A stretch of DNA of 64,000 nt from Euryarchaeota archaeon UBA605 (GTDB taxonomy: Archaea; Thermoplasmatota; Poseidoniia; Poseidoniales; Thalassarchaeaceae): assembly GCA_002504905.1 (NCBI GenBank), contig DATY01000024.1, forward strand, positions 3,210 to 67,209, in the 5' to 3' direction. Under the pieces are notes generated by a model that did no database searches, was not told where the DNA came from, and was given only the letters and a program-made list of their open reading frames with translations. The position numbers and the translations under genes are program-made. This document shows, one piece after another, positions 36,101-43,464 of this stretch; position 1 is the first letter of the stretch; each line of letters opens with the position of its first letter.

Positions 36101-38189
36101 TACTTCTCTATCTTTAGATCCAGGTCAATCAATGACTAGGAATTTACAAATTGATGTCCCTACTTCTCAAGAACCTGGGACATTTGTAATCTACTTGAAG
36201 GGATGGTCGACGGGTGAACCAGTATTGTCTGTAGACAAAGGAACGTTTGATATCCTAGAATTATGGGTTAATGTATCTATCAAGAGTACAGGAAATATTG
36301 TATTTGAACTAGGTGAGACTACGAAACACGTTTTACCTGGAGAATGTTCAGAATTTGAAATTGAAGTTACGAAGAACTTCACACCGGGGCATTTAGTGTT
36401 TACAACACCGGGAGGTCCCGATGAAAAACCAGAAGGAGTTTCAGAGCAAACTTGGCGATTCGACCACTGGACAGTAAATCTTGATTTCTCAGAAGCTCCG
36501 GGAGGAAATAGTATACCTCAAGAAACTCCGCGTTATTGGACAGTAGATACGCCTAGAACAGTTACTGCAGAAATGTGTGCACCATTTAATGCGACAGCAG
36601 GAATTGGCGATTCTGTAACTGTCAAAGCTTCTTTGGATGGAGCTCCTAAAGTCAGAGATTCGGTAGTCCTTGTAACTAATGTAATACAAAGATATGATCT
36701 AGAAGCAAGTACTGAGACCATTCTCTCACTATATCCTGGACAAGAGTTCCAACTTGACACGATAATTGAGAACACAGGGAATGGGGCCGATCGCTATGAC
36801 ATGGCAGTAGGCTCTATTACCGATCAGAATGGGAACTCTGATGTTTGGGACATAGTAATCCCTAGGATTCTTTTCCAAGAACTAGATAGAGACGAATCTC
36901 AGCAAATCCCAATAATGATAAATGTTCCAGAAGAGACATTAGCTGGACAATATACTATAGTAATAGAAATATTCAGTGAAGAATCCTTTGAAGGAACTAA
37001 ACTTAGAGATTTAGTCACATTACAGGTAGAAGTGATTGAATTCCATGATATGAGAATCACCGTTGATCCAACCGTTGAAAGTAGAATAAAAACCACTGCG
37101 CCAGGCAGGGTAGTCAGATTTACAATGAATGTAACTAACTTTGGCAATGTTGCAGATCAACCTACTGTGCATAATCATACAGTAGCTGCTACAGGATGGG
37201 ATTCGAGCCCGGGTTTGAACTCTCTAAGCGATTGGAGAATTGATTATGCGCTGTTAGAAGGATTTGGTTCAGAATACCCAATTGAAAGACCTTGTGTGGT
37301 TTTGATGCAGGGAGATCCCATACCAAATGATGGTTGTTACAAGGATTCTAAAGGGCGAATCACCCTTCCGATTATGCCTTCATACACTACATTACAGTTA
37401 GTAGCAATAGTTACGATAGACCCCACAGCGGCCCTAGCAGATAGAGAAATAGGAATCAAGTTAAAATCAAGCTTTGGAGATTCATTAGCAGGGGGAGATT
37501 TCGATGAAACAGCAATTTGGGATGACTCTTGTACTATTGATATGAATGGCGATGGTTTCCCAGATAATTACAGGCCTAATTGTGACACCAATGAACAAGT
37601 CCTAGAACTAAGACTTAGAGCACCTGATTTACAGATTAAGGACGTATCCGTTGGAAAGAAGAAAGGAAATATTGGAGATATGCTTTCAGTGACTGTTCAG
37701 ATAATTAATGACGGTAACTCCCATGCAACAGACGTGAATGTAATTTTATGTGTAGACCAAACCGAGAGCTCAATAAAGAAAAATGGTTGTCACGAAGAAA
37801 ACGTAGCATATAGACAATTAATCGAAGCTATAATGCCAACAACATCTGATGAGGATACACCAATGATCACTCTTCTTTACTTAGTAGAGGCAGGAAATCA
37901 TGAGGTAGTAGTTGTGGTAGATCCTGAAAATATCATTGTCGAAACTGATGAGAAAAATAATTTTGCTAAAGTTCCAGGAACAATGGGATCAAATAATGGA
38001 ATTCTGGATGTAGGTGTTGAAATAGTAGCCAGATACTCTGTTCCAGCTATAATTCTTGGAGCAACATTTGCATTAATTGCAGTTGCAGGCGTAGTAATGT
38101 ACGGCAGAAGAATGGAGGCTTTAGATAGATTTGCAGAAAAAAGCAGTATGATGGCAAATCTTGATGATAACTCAGATACACAATTTTGA
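33117..38189 (+). CDS. Giant surface protein: seven-bladed propeller with inserted VWA domain and CARDB/NEW3-like repeats
   Basis: 1690 residues. A signal peptide spans ~1-32. Seven repeats of an (A/V)-x-D-x-x-x-x-x-H-(I/V)-x-W motif follow, near residues 53-67, 104-117, 167-180, 230-243, 600-614, 686-699 and ~775; they read as a beta-propeller. Between blades four and five a VWA-type domain (~252-540) shows the metal-site motif DTSGSM at 258-263. Downstream are several Ig-like domains of NEW3/CARDB character (NVSIKSTGN, MTVNFGN-type, KNNFAKV) and a C-terminal membrane helix near 1645-1668 with a short charged tail. It is probably an outward-facing adhesion or S-layer-associated protein. GAGGTGAG precedes the ATG. 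Confidence 0.8.
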   Translation: MDRNKMRSSVIMVTLMVMGVFVSMVTPQVTASEVVLTEAVQIVNGGSQNDRMVALDSDSEGNVHFVWSRNTQHLYYKLVDARGETLIDETQISNAGQSRAWHPDIAIDDNDRAHIVWADRTGNWAIKYTVVDPSQDDLDGGVAIDASISVIDDFEVSRHTQNRDWPAIDVDSHSNAHIVWEDSYEPLDKYYQQPQIYYAMIEADVVARTAIVAVDETLLTPIIGHKGHPDVAVDLDDFVQVVWDDTRGGKVEMVVPIDTSGSMNAEWADMCAVFYGGSFASGYNFEGLKPMLERANMTVYETLYALSGNWPSAATSGNCATAYATGGSGNQGPRTTSLGLQPNDDSGGIRELTEVVYANGAIDLPQDGGYYSEFWGPASTWACMSWHDNQGNVPGNPPTVLDHKWNPNATKIVIPISDEGPYGGDPATDADDTQSILEAHNACVTAGIIPIPLLAAGFGSGSTDVGSHMMDLAQCPNGFTSLNARTCNGATLALTNAEGMMYSFPTGAANQAEMQLMVEALVYLSTNNSREIFLTVLDPLTLLESPWPGWQKGDSGTYVDQTADRYIEDLGASPDALGYGHLVVVNDTRVTLNDAYSLHPAIAIDNSGNTHVTWMDGRAYGFDIDVNYEVYYTRLRLSSAGAWDGVSEGLPSYAIKQISDAAISNVEGYEGLAPDRPFGANSHMPSILTDSFDNVHLTWLDNYNGSQGETLMYTRLNHTNNDYPTGFPLNSIASSIFDPWELLPITEWQSDKLGPNSPALPELGQPPAFANDMGSGAHVGWSDTNKCNDENNGGVYTLCYVHILTGLVDVSLAEDETFYHTIEPSEQTTYNMSISNPTPGPADLVSDIFSLAVEGVPTNWSASIFFASNHTPIFDSTPVSLQGGESLNLYMRVRAPTIYQAHHDELATIKVTAVSYKDPAIRDEAITLTLMDVVHGIELDTSHFQADVEQGQQATFSISITNTGNVYDTFAFYDPTTLEGQTEWALPFGWGVTFPTSLSLDPGQSMTRNLQIDVPTSQEPGTFVIYLKGWSTGEPVLSVDKGTFDILELWVNVSIKSTGNIVFELGETTKHVLPGECSEFEIEVTKNFTPGHLVFTTPGGPDEKPEGVSEQTWRFDHWTVNLDFSEAPGGNSIPQETPRYWTVDTPRTVTAEMCAPFNATAGIGDSVTVKASLDGAPKVRDSVVLVTNVIQRYDLEASTETILSLYPGQEFQLDTIIENTGNGADRYDMAVGSITDQNGNSDVWDIVIPRILFQELDRDESQQIPIMINVPEETLAGQYTIVIEIFSEESFEGTKLRDLVTLQVEVIEFHDMRITVDPTVESRIKTTAPGRVVRFTMNVTNFGNVADQPTVHNHTVAATGWDSSPGLNSLSDWRIDYALLEGFGSEYPIERPCVVLMQGDPIPNDGCYKDSKGRITLPIMPSYTTLQLVAIVTIDPTAALADREIGIKLKSSFGDSLAGGDFDETAIWDDSCTIDMNGDGFPDNYRPNCDTNEQVLELRLRAPDLQIKDVSVGKKKGNIGDMLSVTVQIINDGNSHATDVNVILCVDQTESSIKKNGCHEENVAYRQLIEAIMPTTSDEDTPMITLLYLVEAGNHEVVVVVDPENIIVETDEKNNFAKVPGTMGSNNGILDVGVEIVARYSVPAIILGATFALIAVAGVVMYGRRMEALDRFAEKSSMMANLDDNSDTQF

Positions 38190-38209
38190 GTACTATTGAT
38201 TACCATTTA

Positions 38210-38944
38210 TTACTTGATTAGCCACCAAGGAAGAGGGGTATCCTTGTTTGCAGAAACGAAATTATCATTGTTTATTACGAAGTCTTTCATTAACCGATCT
38301 CGTATATTTTCCATGATATCTTCAGCCTGAGATTCTTGAATTCTTAGATTTTGTGAAAATATATCTAAATCTAAAGGTCTTCTAGGCTGAGTCATCATTT
38401 CTCTAGCCATAATCCTCTCTTCATATGACTCAGCATTTTCTATTACTTCTTTTGACGTTTTCATCATTATTTGCTGATGAAGGGCAATAATTGCATCTCT
38501 CTGTTGGTCTATTTTTTCAAGAGAGGTATCTAATTCAGATAAAATATTCATTGCTTCAGACATTGATAATTCTCTTCTCGTTCCTAAACTGTCAATTATA
38601 GAATCTAGTTCTTTAGGCAATTTATTTGATAATCTCATAGGGCCACCAGCAGGAATTGTTCGGTGTTCTGCTCTAAATAATTCTGGGCCTAAGTCTAATC
38701 TTAGTGAAAATGATTGGTTCACTTTATACATTTTTTTCGGTGGGCCGCCTTTCTCAGAAGGAACAATTTCAGCTTCAATAAATCCAGCTTTTTCTAGGAC
38801 TTTAATGTGCTTCATCACCGCTTGTTGACTGATATCTAGTAACTCAGAGAGTTGCAATGGATAATGAGGCTCTCTCACCAAGTGTTGTAAAATACTCCTT
38901 CTAGCCCTATTTTCTAGAATTGTCATAGCCTCATTAAAGTCCAT
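38210..38944 (-). CDS. ArsR-type winged-helix transcriptional regulator
   Basis: 244 residues from the ATG at 38944 (MDFNEAMT). The N-terminal ~85 residues form a winged helix-turn-helix: RARRSILQHL, recognition helix ISQQAVMKHIKVLEKAGFI, wing with GPPKKMYKVN, as in archaeal ArsR-like regulators. No metal-binding CxC motif is visible. The C-terminal ~150 residues are helical and charged and may mediate dimerisation. It is convergent with the giant surface-protein gene, its stop lying about 20 bases away. The target is unknown; autoregulation or control of the nearby surface protein are possibilities only. Confidence 0.8.
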   Translation of the reverse strand: MDFNEAMTILENRARRSILQHLVREPHYPLQLSELLDISQQAVMKHIKVLEKAGFIEAEIVPSEKGGPPKKMYKVNQSFSLRLDLGPELFRAEHRTIPAGGPMRLSNKLPKELDSIIDSLGTRRELSMSEAMNILSELDTSLEKIDQQRDAIIALHQQIMMKTSKEVIENAESYEERIMAREMMTQPRRPLDLDIFSQNLRIQESQAEDIMENIRDRLMKDFVINNDNFVSANKDTPLPWWLIK

Positions 38945-39028
38945 GTTACTTACCAACCTGAAGTTGGGTAGTTAGGGGGTATCTAAAAACCCATTTAATG
39001 ATAAGAAATTAAAAAATAGATTTTTTTT

Positions 39029-39829
39029 CTAATCACCATCATCCCAATTTTTCCATTTTCCATCATTTTCTTGGAAAGTTTCATCTTCCTTGACTTCATC
39101 ATGAATCTCGAGATTTTCTTCTGAAATATCATCGTCCAATGGGAGTGTCTCAATAGTTTCTATCCTGCTTAAATCAACAAAAGGAGACGGAATTTCATCA
39201 TCGGCTGTCGAATTGTACTGTTTAAACAACTGATCTGTAGTCGGAATCTCTTCTCTAATAATCATTTTTTGTTGTGGTTTATTCTTTCTTTTCCAGATTA
39301 CCAGTCCGCCGATTAATGCAATCATTCCTAGTGGGAAACCAAAGCAACAACTAACCATTGATATTATTATCATATTATCTGAAATTAAGCTAGATTGTAT
39401 CTTTAAATCATCTAAAATCCATAGTGTATTATTTCCTTCATTTATTAACTGATATTCTGCATTATTTGGAACATCAAAAATCAATATAGGTACGTAAACC
39501 AATTCACCATTTGAATTTGGTCTTTTATTCATTTTTTCTATTGAATTTGGTACTATACCAATAATTTCCTGCCCCTCTTGATCGATTAATTTAATTTCAT
39601 TTTCTAGTAATTCATTATCTTCTAATGCAACAACGGTGTAAAATCCAATCTTCTTTAATTCTATATTTTCTTCTTCTCCACCATCCAACTCTAGTAAATT
39701 ATTTTCTTCAACATTCATTTTTTCAATAATTCTATCTGTAGATTCTCCATAAGTTCCTACAAAAACTAAAATTAAAACTATAGAAAGTCCGGTTAAGCGC
39801 TTAATCCAGACTCTGGCGCCCCCCTTCAT
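39029..39829 (-). CDS. Single-pass or two-pass membrane protein, function unknown
   Basis: 266 residues from the ATG at 39829 (MKGGARV). A frame extending to 39868 would end one base from the top6A stop, so the start is uncertain. A hydrophobic N-terminal segment (~10-27) is followed by an outside beta-rich domain (~30-155), a second membrane helix with a Cys pair (ISMVSCCFGFPLGMIALIGGLV) and an acidic cytoplasmic tail rich in Asp/Glu. No family is recognised. It lies directly downstream of the topoisomerase VI genes on the same strand and may be co-transcribed. A minus-strand T-run near 39010-39015 could end the transcript. Confidence 0.55.
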   Translation of the reverse strand: MKGGARVWIKRLTGLSIVLILVFVGTYGESTDRIIEKMNVEENNLLELDGGEEENIELKKIGFYTVVALEDNELLENEIKLIDQEGQEIIGIVPNSIEKMNKRPNSNGELVYVPILIFDVPNNAEYQLINEGNNTLWILDDLKIQSSLISDNMIIISMVSCCFGFPLGMIALIGGLVIWKRKNKPQQKMIIREEIPTTDQLFKQYNSTADDEIPSPFVDLSRIETIETLPLDDDISEENLEIHDEVKEDETFQENDGKWKNWDDGD

Positions 39830-39868
39830 AGTTAGTAGCCAGTAGCGTCCCCATTTCAGATTTGGCAA

Positions 39869-40978
39869 TCAATAACCTAAACCAATTTCTGTGAGTTTCT
39901 CTGGGAGATATGTGTCTGTAACGAAATCAAGCCCATATTTTGCCAGTGATTGCTGTTCAGCCTTTTTCCCGATTTCCTTCATTAGATTAATTTGATCTTT
40001 CCAATATCCAGAATTAAAACGTGGGTCGGTCAGTTCCGAATCTAAAGCACTGATATCCTGTTTGGTCAAATCGTCGCTTGGTAAATCATAAGCCAATATA
40101 TCATCTGCTGTAATCCCCAAATATTGTGCACCTTTTGTGGCCAAATATTCAGAAATATGGGCTGTTTTAATGGCCCCATAAGCAATACTGGCATAGATTC
40201 TGAAAGACCAAGGGTCACAATCCGCAAATACGATAATCGGTTTATTCCATTCTTTACTCATTCTTTTCATGATTCTTCTAGTAGATCTTGCCGGCTGTCC
40301 TTTAAGATGAATCAACGCACAACGGGCTTCCTCATCAAAACCATTTTCTACAAGCCTATCAAACATACCTCCTGTTTCAATAGCCATTATGAAATCGACA
40401 TCTTCTTCAACCAAACTTAATTTTTCAGATTCTACATTGTAAGGGACTCCATAACCAGAATCTCCCACATCATCTCTACAATTTATTCTCATCCAGTCTC
40501 CTTTACGATTTCTTTCTTCAAACGTAACATTCCCTATTATTCTAGCACCATCTTCTTCAGGACGCAACTTGAAATCTTCTCTTAGGCACTTAGTTACAAT
40601 CTCTAAATCTTCAGCTAGATTATTACTTTCATTTTGTGAACCAAATTTTCCATGGCCCCATGCTTCACTAATATAGTACATTTCTCTTAATGTGGAGGAT
40701 TTCCCTGAATCTATCATTTGCTCAATAAATTCTGTTACATGTAACGACCTCAACAATTGTCTTGCAGATCCAAGACTTGTAGCATCTCTGGTACTTTTTT
40801 TCTTCCCATATTTATAGACGCCTAACCTATTATCAAATCCAATATTTGTTTTCGCTCTAACGGGAAGAGTCATTGAAGGAGGCACACCTTTTTCCATTTT
40901 ATTGTGCATTTCTGCTGCGATTCCTTTCAATGCTTCTTTTACCTCATCTTTCGTTTTTCTTTGTCCAACATCAGTCAT
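39869..40978 (-). CDS. top6A: DNA topoisomerase VI subunit A
   Basis: 369 residues. It is the Spo11-like DNA-cleaving subunit of the archaeal type IIB topoisomerase. The catalytic tyrosine is in REMYYISE near residue 102. The Toprim metal site is seen as the acidic AIETGG stretch followed by FADCDPWSFRIY. With subunit B it relaxes positive supercoils and decatenates chromosomes using ATP. Its ATG overlaps the end of top6B by four bases (ATGA), so the two are translationally coupled. Confidence 0.95.
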   Translation of the reverse strand: MTDVGQRKTKDEVKEALKGIAAEMHNKMEKGVPPSMTLPVRAKTNIGFDNRLGVYKYGKKKSTRDATSLGSARQLLRSLHVTEFIEQMIDSGKSSTLREMYYISEAWGHGKFGSQNESNNLAEDLEIVTKCLREDFKLRPEEDGARIIGNVTFEERNRKGDWMRINCRDDVGDSGYGVPYNVESEKLSLVEEDVDFIMAIETGGMFDRLVENGFDEEARCALIHLKGQPARSTRRIMKRMSKEWNKPIIVFADCDPWSFRIYASIAYGAIKTAHISEYLATKGAQYLGITADDILAYDLPSDDLTKQDISALDSELTDPRFNSGYWKDQINLMKEIGKKAEQQSLAKYGLDFVTDTYLPEKLTEIGLGY

Positions 40979-43071
40979 TCAGAAACCTCCTCATAATCAG
41001 CAAAAATATTGATACTATCAGAAGCCTTTTCATTATCTTTTTCTAAAAGTTCAACCTCTCTTACAAATCCGTCAATTTCTTGATTTCCAGATTCAGAAAT
41101 TTCATTTCTAATTGCAACTAAGGCCTCACTTTTTCGTATTTCCTCTAATATTTTTTCATCAATCTTGGTCGCGCCAATAATATCTCCATTCCCTCTGAAG
41201 AAAATATCAGTATCCGTCCAATCTCCTTTACTAAGCCCTGAAAGCGCAACATCAATTGTCGTAGAAGTGCCCGGATTTAGAGTATCAAGACGCCAAGCCC
41301 AAATCCCTCTTGCTTCTTTTCTGCCTCCATTGGAATTTTCGACCATTGAAATATTTTCATTTTCGGGCCATTTTAGTAGAATAGTGTAAGCACGAGCTCT
41401 TGCTGTATAATTAAAAATTTTAATTGAGCATGTTGCGAGCTTTCTTTCTTTATCCCAGCCTAATTCTTCTTCACAAAATACTGCATTCATTATTTGAGTT
41501 ATTACTGGTGCTAAATCAGGTTCATTTCTTCCTAGTATTTTTGACGTCTTCTTAGCAATTTCGGGAAGAATAACATTTACCAATTCGAATTTTTCCTTTG
41601 CCTTCTTCCTTTGATCTTTTTTCTTTAGATGATTTTTCAAACCTCTTCCTACTTCTAAAAGTCCTTTTCTGATTTCATCAAAAACTTCTTCATTATCTGC
41701 TACTGCTTCTTTTGCTTCACTAGTAAATTGGACGTTAGTCGATGCTAAATGTATCAATACAGCAGCTGCACCCTTAGGTAACCCTTTACCTCCCGGATGA
41801 TCTAAACCATATCTTTTCCAATCAATAGATTCTATTGCTTTGGTTAGTGCACATCCTCCCTGTTGATACATTAATGGCACTCTATTGGCAAATCTCAACA
41901 CTTCAATAGGTCCATCTGCCGAAATATCGCCTCCGAAAACAAGGCCTACCTCTATCTGAAATGGATTGCCTTGACTAACCGTTGGAAGTCTCGTAACAGT
42001 CGATGCAAATCTTGAATCAATGGCCTTTGACAGTCCTTTCTTAATTAATAAATCATCAATTGGAGATAAGCAATCGGTAGGTGGAGGAAGTAACTTTACT
42101 TTTTGGAAAGATGAAATTAGTTTTTTTGCATCATCAGCATTAATTCTTTTTGGGACCCTATCGTCTTCAATTTCAGAAACAGCCAAGACTTCTTTTGCAG
42201 CTCTGACACTTACTCCTGAAAAATTATGCCTAAGAAAAGAAGTCATTTTTCTCTGTTCCGACTCTCGCAACATTCTTTGTAATGTTCCTAATTGTATTCC
42301 ATGTGGATGAGGCTTAATTTCTTCTACTACTCTAGGCAGCCTCTCACTAGTCCTTAGCCACTTACCTTCTTCTATAATTTCCCCTTCCTTACCTCTAACA
42401 ATTAGACTAATGGTTGCATGAGGGTTTACAATCGAAGTCATCCTAAGGTATTGGTATACTGATTGCTTTCCACGTTGATATTTTGCTTTCATTATCGTTG
42501 ATATTTTTAATCCATGCTTAATTTCTTCTCCAGAATTTTCATCAATCCAAATCTCTCTCCTTTCTTTTGATTTAATTGCTTTATTTTTCCTAGTATCTAG
42601 GCCTAATTCTACAAATACAGCGGAGGAATCTGTTGCAATTTTTGATACGACACGAGTTTTTGCCCCCGTCGTTAATTGTGCATACATTACAACCCCTGTT
42701 ATTCCAATACCTTGTTGCCCTCTAGTTTGTCTAATTGCATGAAATCTTGAACCTAATAGAAATTTTCCAAATACATTTTCTATAGCGTCTCTCGGGATTC
42801 CAGGACCATTGTCTTGAGATATTAATTCTATATCTTCCCCTTTTAATCTATTAATTTCAACTACAATATTTGGTAATATTCTTGCTTCTTCACAAGCATC
42901 CAATGAATTATCAACCGCTTCTTTAACTGCTGTAATCAACGATCTTTGGAGGGAATCAAATCCTAGGAAGTGCTTATTTTTTTCAAAGAACTCGCTAACT
43001 GCAATTTGTTTTTGTTTCCCGGATATATCTCGTGCATCCACCATTGTATTCCCTCCACTTGGTCCTCCCAT
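40975..43071 (-). CDS. top6B: DNA topoisomerase VI subunit B
   Basis: 698 residues, somewhat above the ~530-600 typical of the family. It is the ATP-binding GHKL subunit. Bergerat-fold motifs are VKEAVDNSLDACEEA (N-box), DNGPGIP (G1) and GQQGIGITGVVMYAQ (G2 lid). The switch lysine lies in the transducer domain (HPGGKGLPKG). The C-terminal ~100 residues form an extra beta-rich domain (WAWRLDTLNPG, TSTTIDVALS), as in methanogen Top6B. An ATG at 43044 (MVDARDIS) is a second start option. Upstream lies a 75-base gap to a divergent small membrane-protein gene. Confidence 0.95.
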   Translation of the reverse strand: MGGPSGGNTMVDARDISGKQKQIAVSEFFEKNKHFLGFDSLQRSLITAVKEAVDNSLDACEEARILPNIVVEINRLKGEDIELISQDNGPGIPRDAIENVFGKFLLGSRFHAIRQTRGQQGIGITGVVMYAQLTTGAKTRVVSKIATDSSAVFVELGLDTRKNKAIKSKERREIWIDENSGEEIKHGLKISTIMKAKYQRGKQSVYQYLRMTSIVNPHATISLIVRGKEGEIIEEGKWLRTSERLPRVVEEIKPHPHGIQLGTLQRMLRESEQRKMTSFLRHNFSGVSVRAAKEVLAVSEIEDDRVPKRINADDAKKLISSFQKVKLLPPPTDCLSPIDDLLIKKGLSKAIDSRFASTVTRLPTVSQGNPFQIEVGLVFGGDISADGPIEVLRFANRVPLMYQQGGCALTKAIESIDWKRYGLDHPGGKGLPKGAAAVLIHLASTNVQFTSEAKEAVADNEEVFDEIRKGLLEVGRGLKNHLKKKDQRKKAKEKFELVNVILPEIAKKTSKILGRNEPDLAPVITQIMNAVFCEEELGWDKERKLATCSIKIFNYTARARAYTILLKWPENENISMVENSNGGRKEARGIWAWRLDTLNPGTSTTIDVALSGLSKGDWTDTDIFFRGNGDIIGATKIDEKILEEIRKSEALVAIRNEISESGNQEIDGFVREVELLEKDNEKASDSINIFADYEEVSE

Positions 43072-43146
43072 GTCCTAATGACCTGGGGCCAACTTGTGAT
43101 GAATGCATGGGAACTCGTCAGGCTATTGAAACATGCGCTTGTTTAA

Positions 43147-43464
43147 ATGAAGAAAGACTATATTTTCAATGGTATTAGAAATGTCATGATTGACGCTGTT
43201 GACAGTTTTATCCATAGTGAATCTATTGCTTATATTGGAATGATACTAATTCTGACAGCCTTCTTTCTAGAGACACGAGATATCCTTCATAGTAAGGCTG
43301 TACCCTACTTAGGGCTGATGGCATTAGGTTCAGGCTTACTTGCCGTTCGGGCGTTTTTAATAGATGAATGGGCTTTTCTAATATTAGAAATCGCCTGGTT
43401 TATTGCTGCTATTTTGGGGATTTGGAGCATTTCTAAGAAAATAAATCAGGACTCCATGCTGTAA
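43147..43464 (+). CDS. Small membrane protein, unknown (105 aa)
   Basis: 105 residues with three likely membrane helices (~27-45, 52-68, 73-93). A second ATG at 43186 (MIDAVDSF) would give 92. The pattern LEIAWFIAAILGIWSI near the end resembles small two-to-four-helix proteins of the CBU_0592 type, but I am not sure. It is divergent from top6B, and its last 32 bases overlap the 3' end of the convergent aconitase-family gene, so both transcripts read through a shared coding segment. Confidence 0.55.
   Translation: MKKDYIFNGIRNVMIDAVDSFIHSESIAYIGMILILTAFFLETRDILHSKAVPYLGLMALGSGLLAVRAFLIDEWAFLILEIAWFIAAILGIWSISKKINQDSML

Noticed and set aside
37195..37225. A stretch like GAGCCCGGGTTTGAAC resembling a tRNA T-arm on the minus strand
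   Set aside because: It lies in frame inside the giant surface-protein gene, and no acceptor or anticodon stem can be paired around it.
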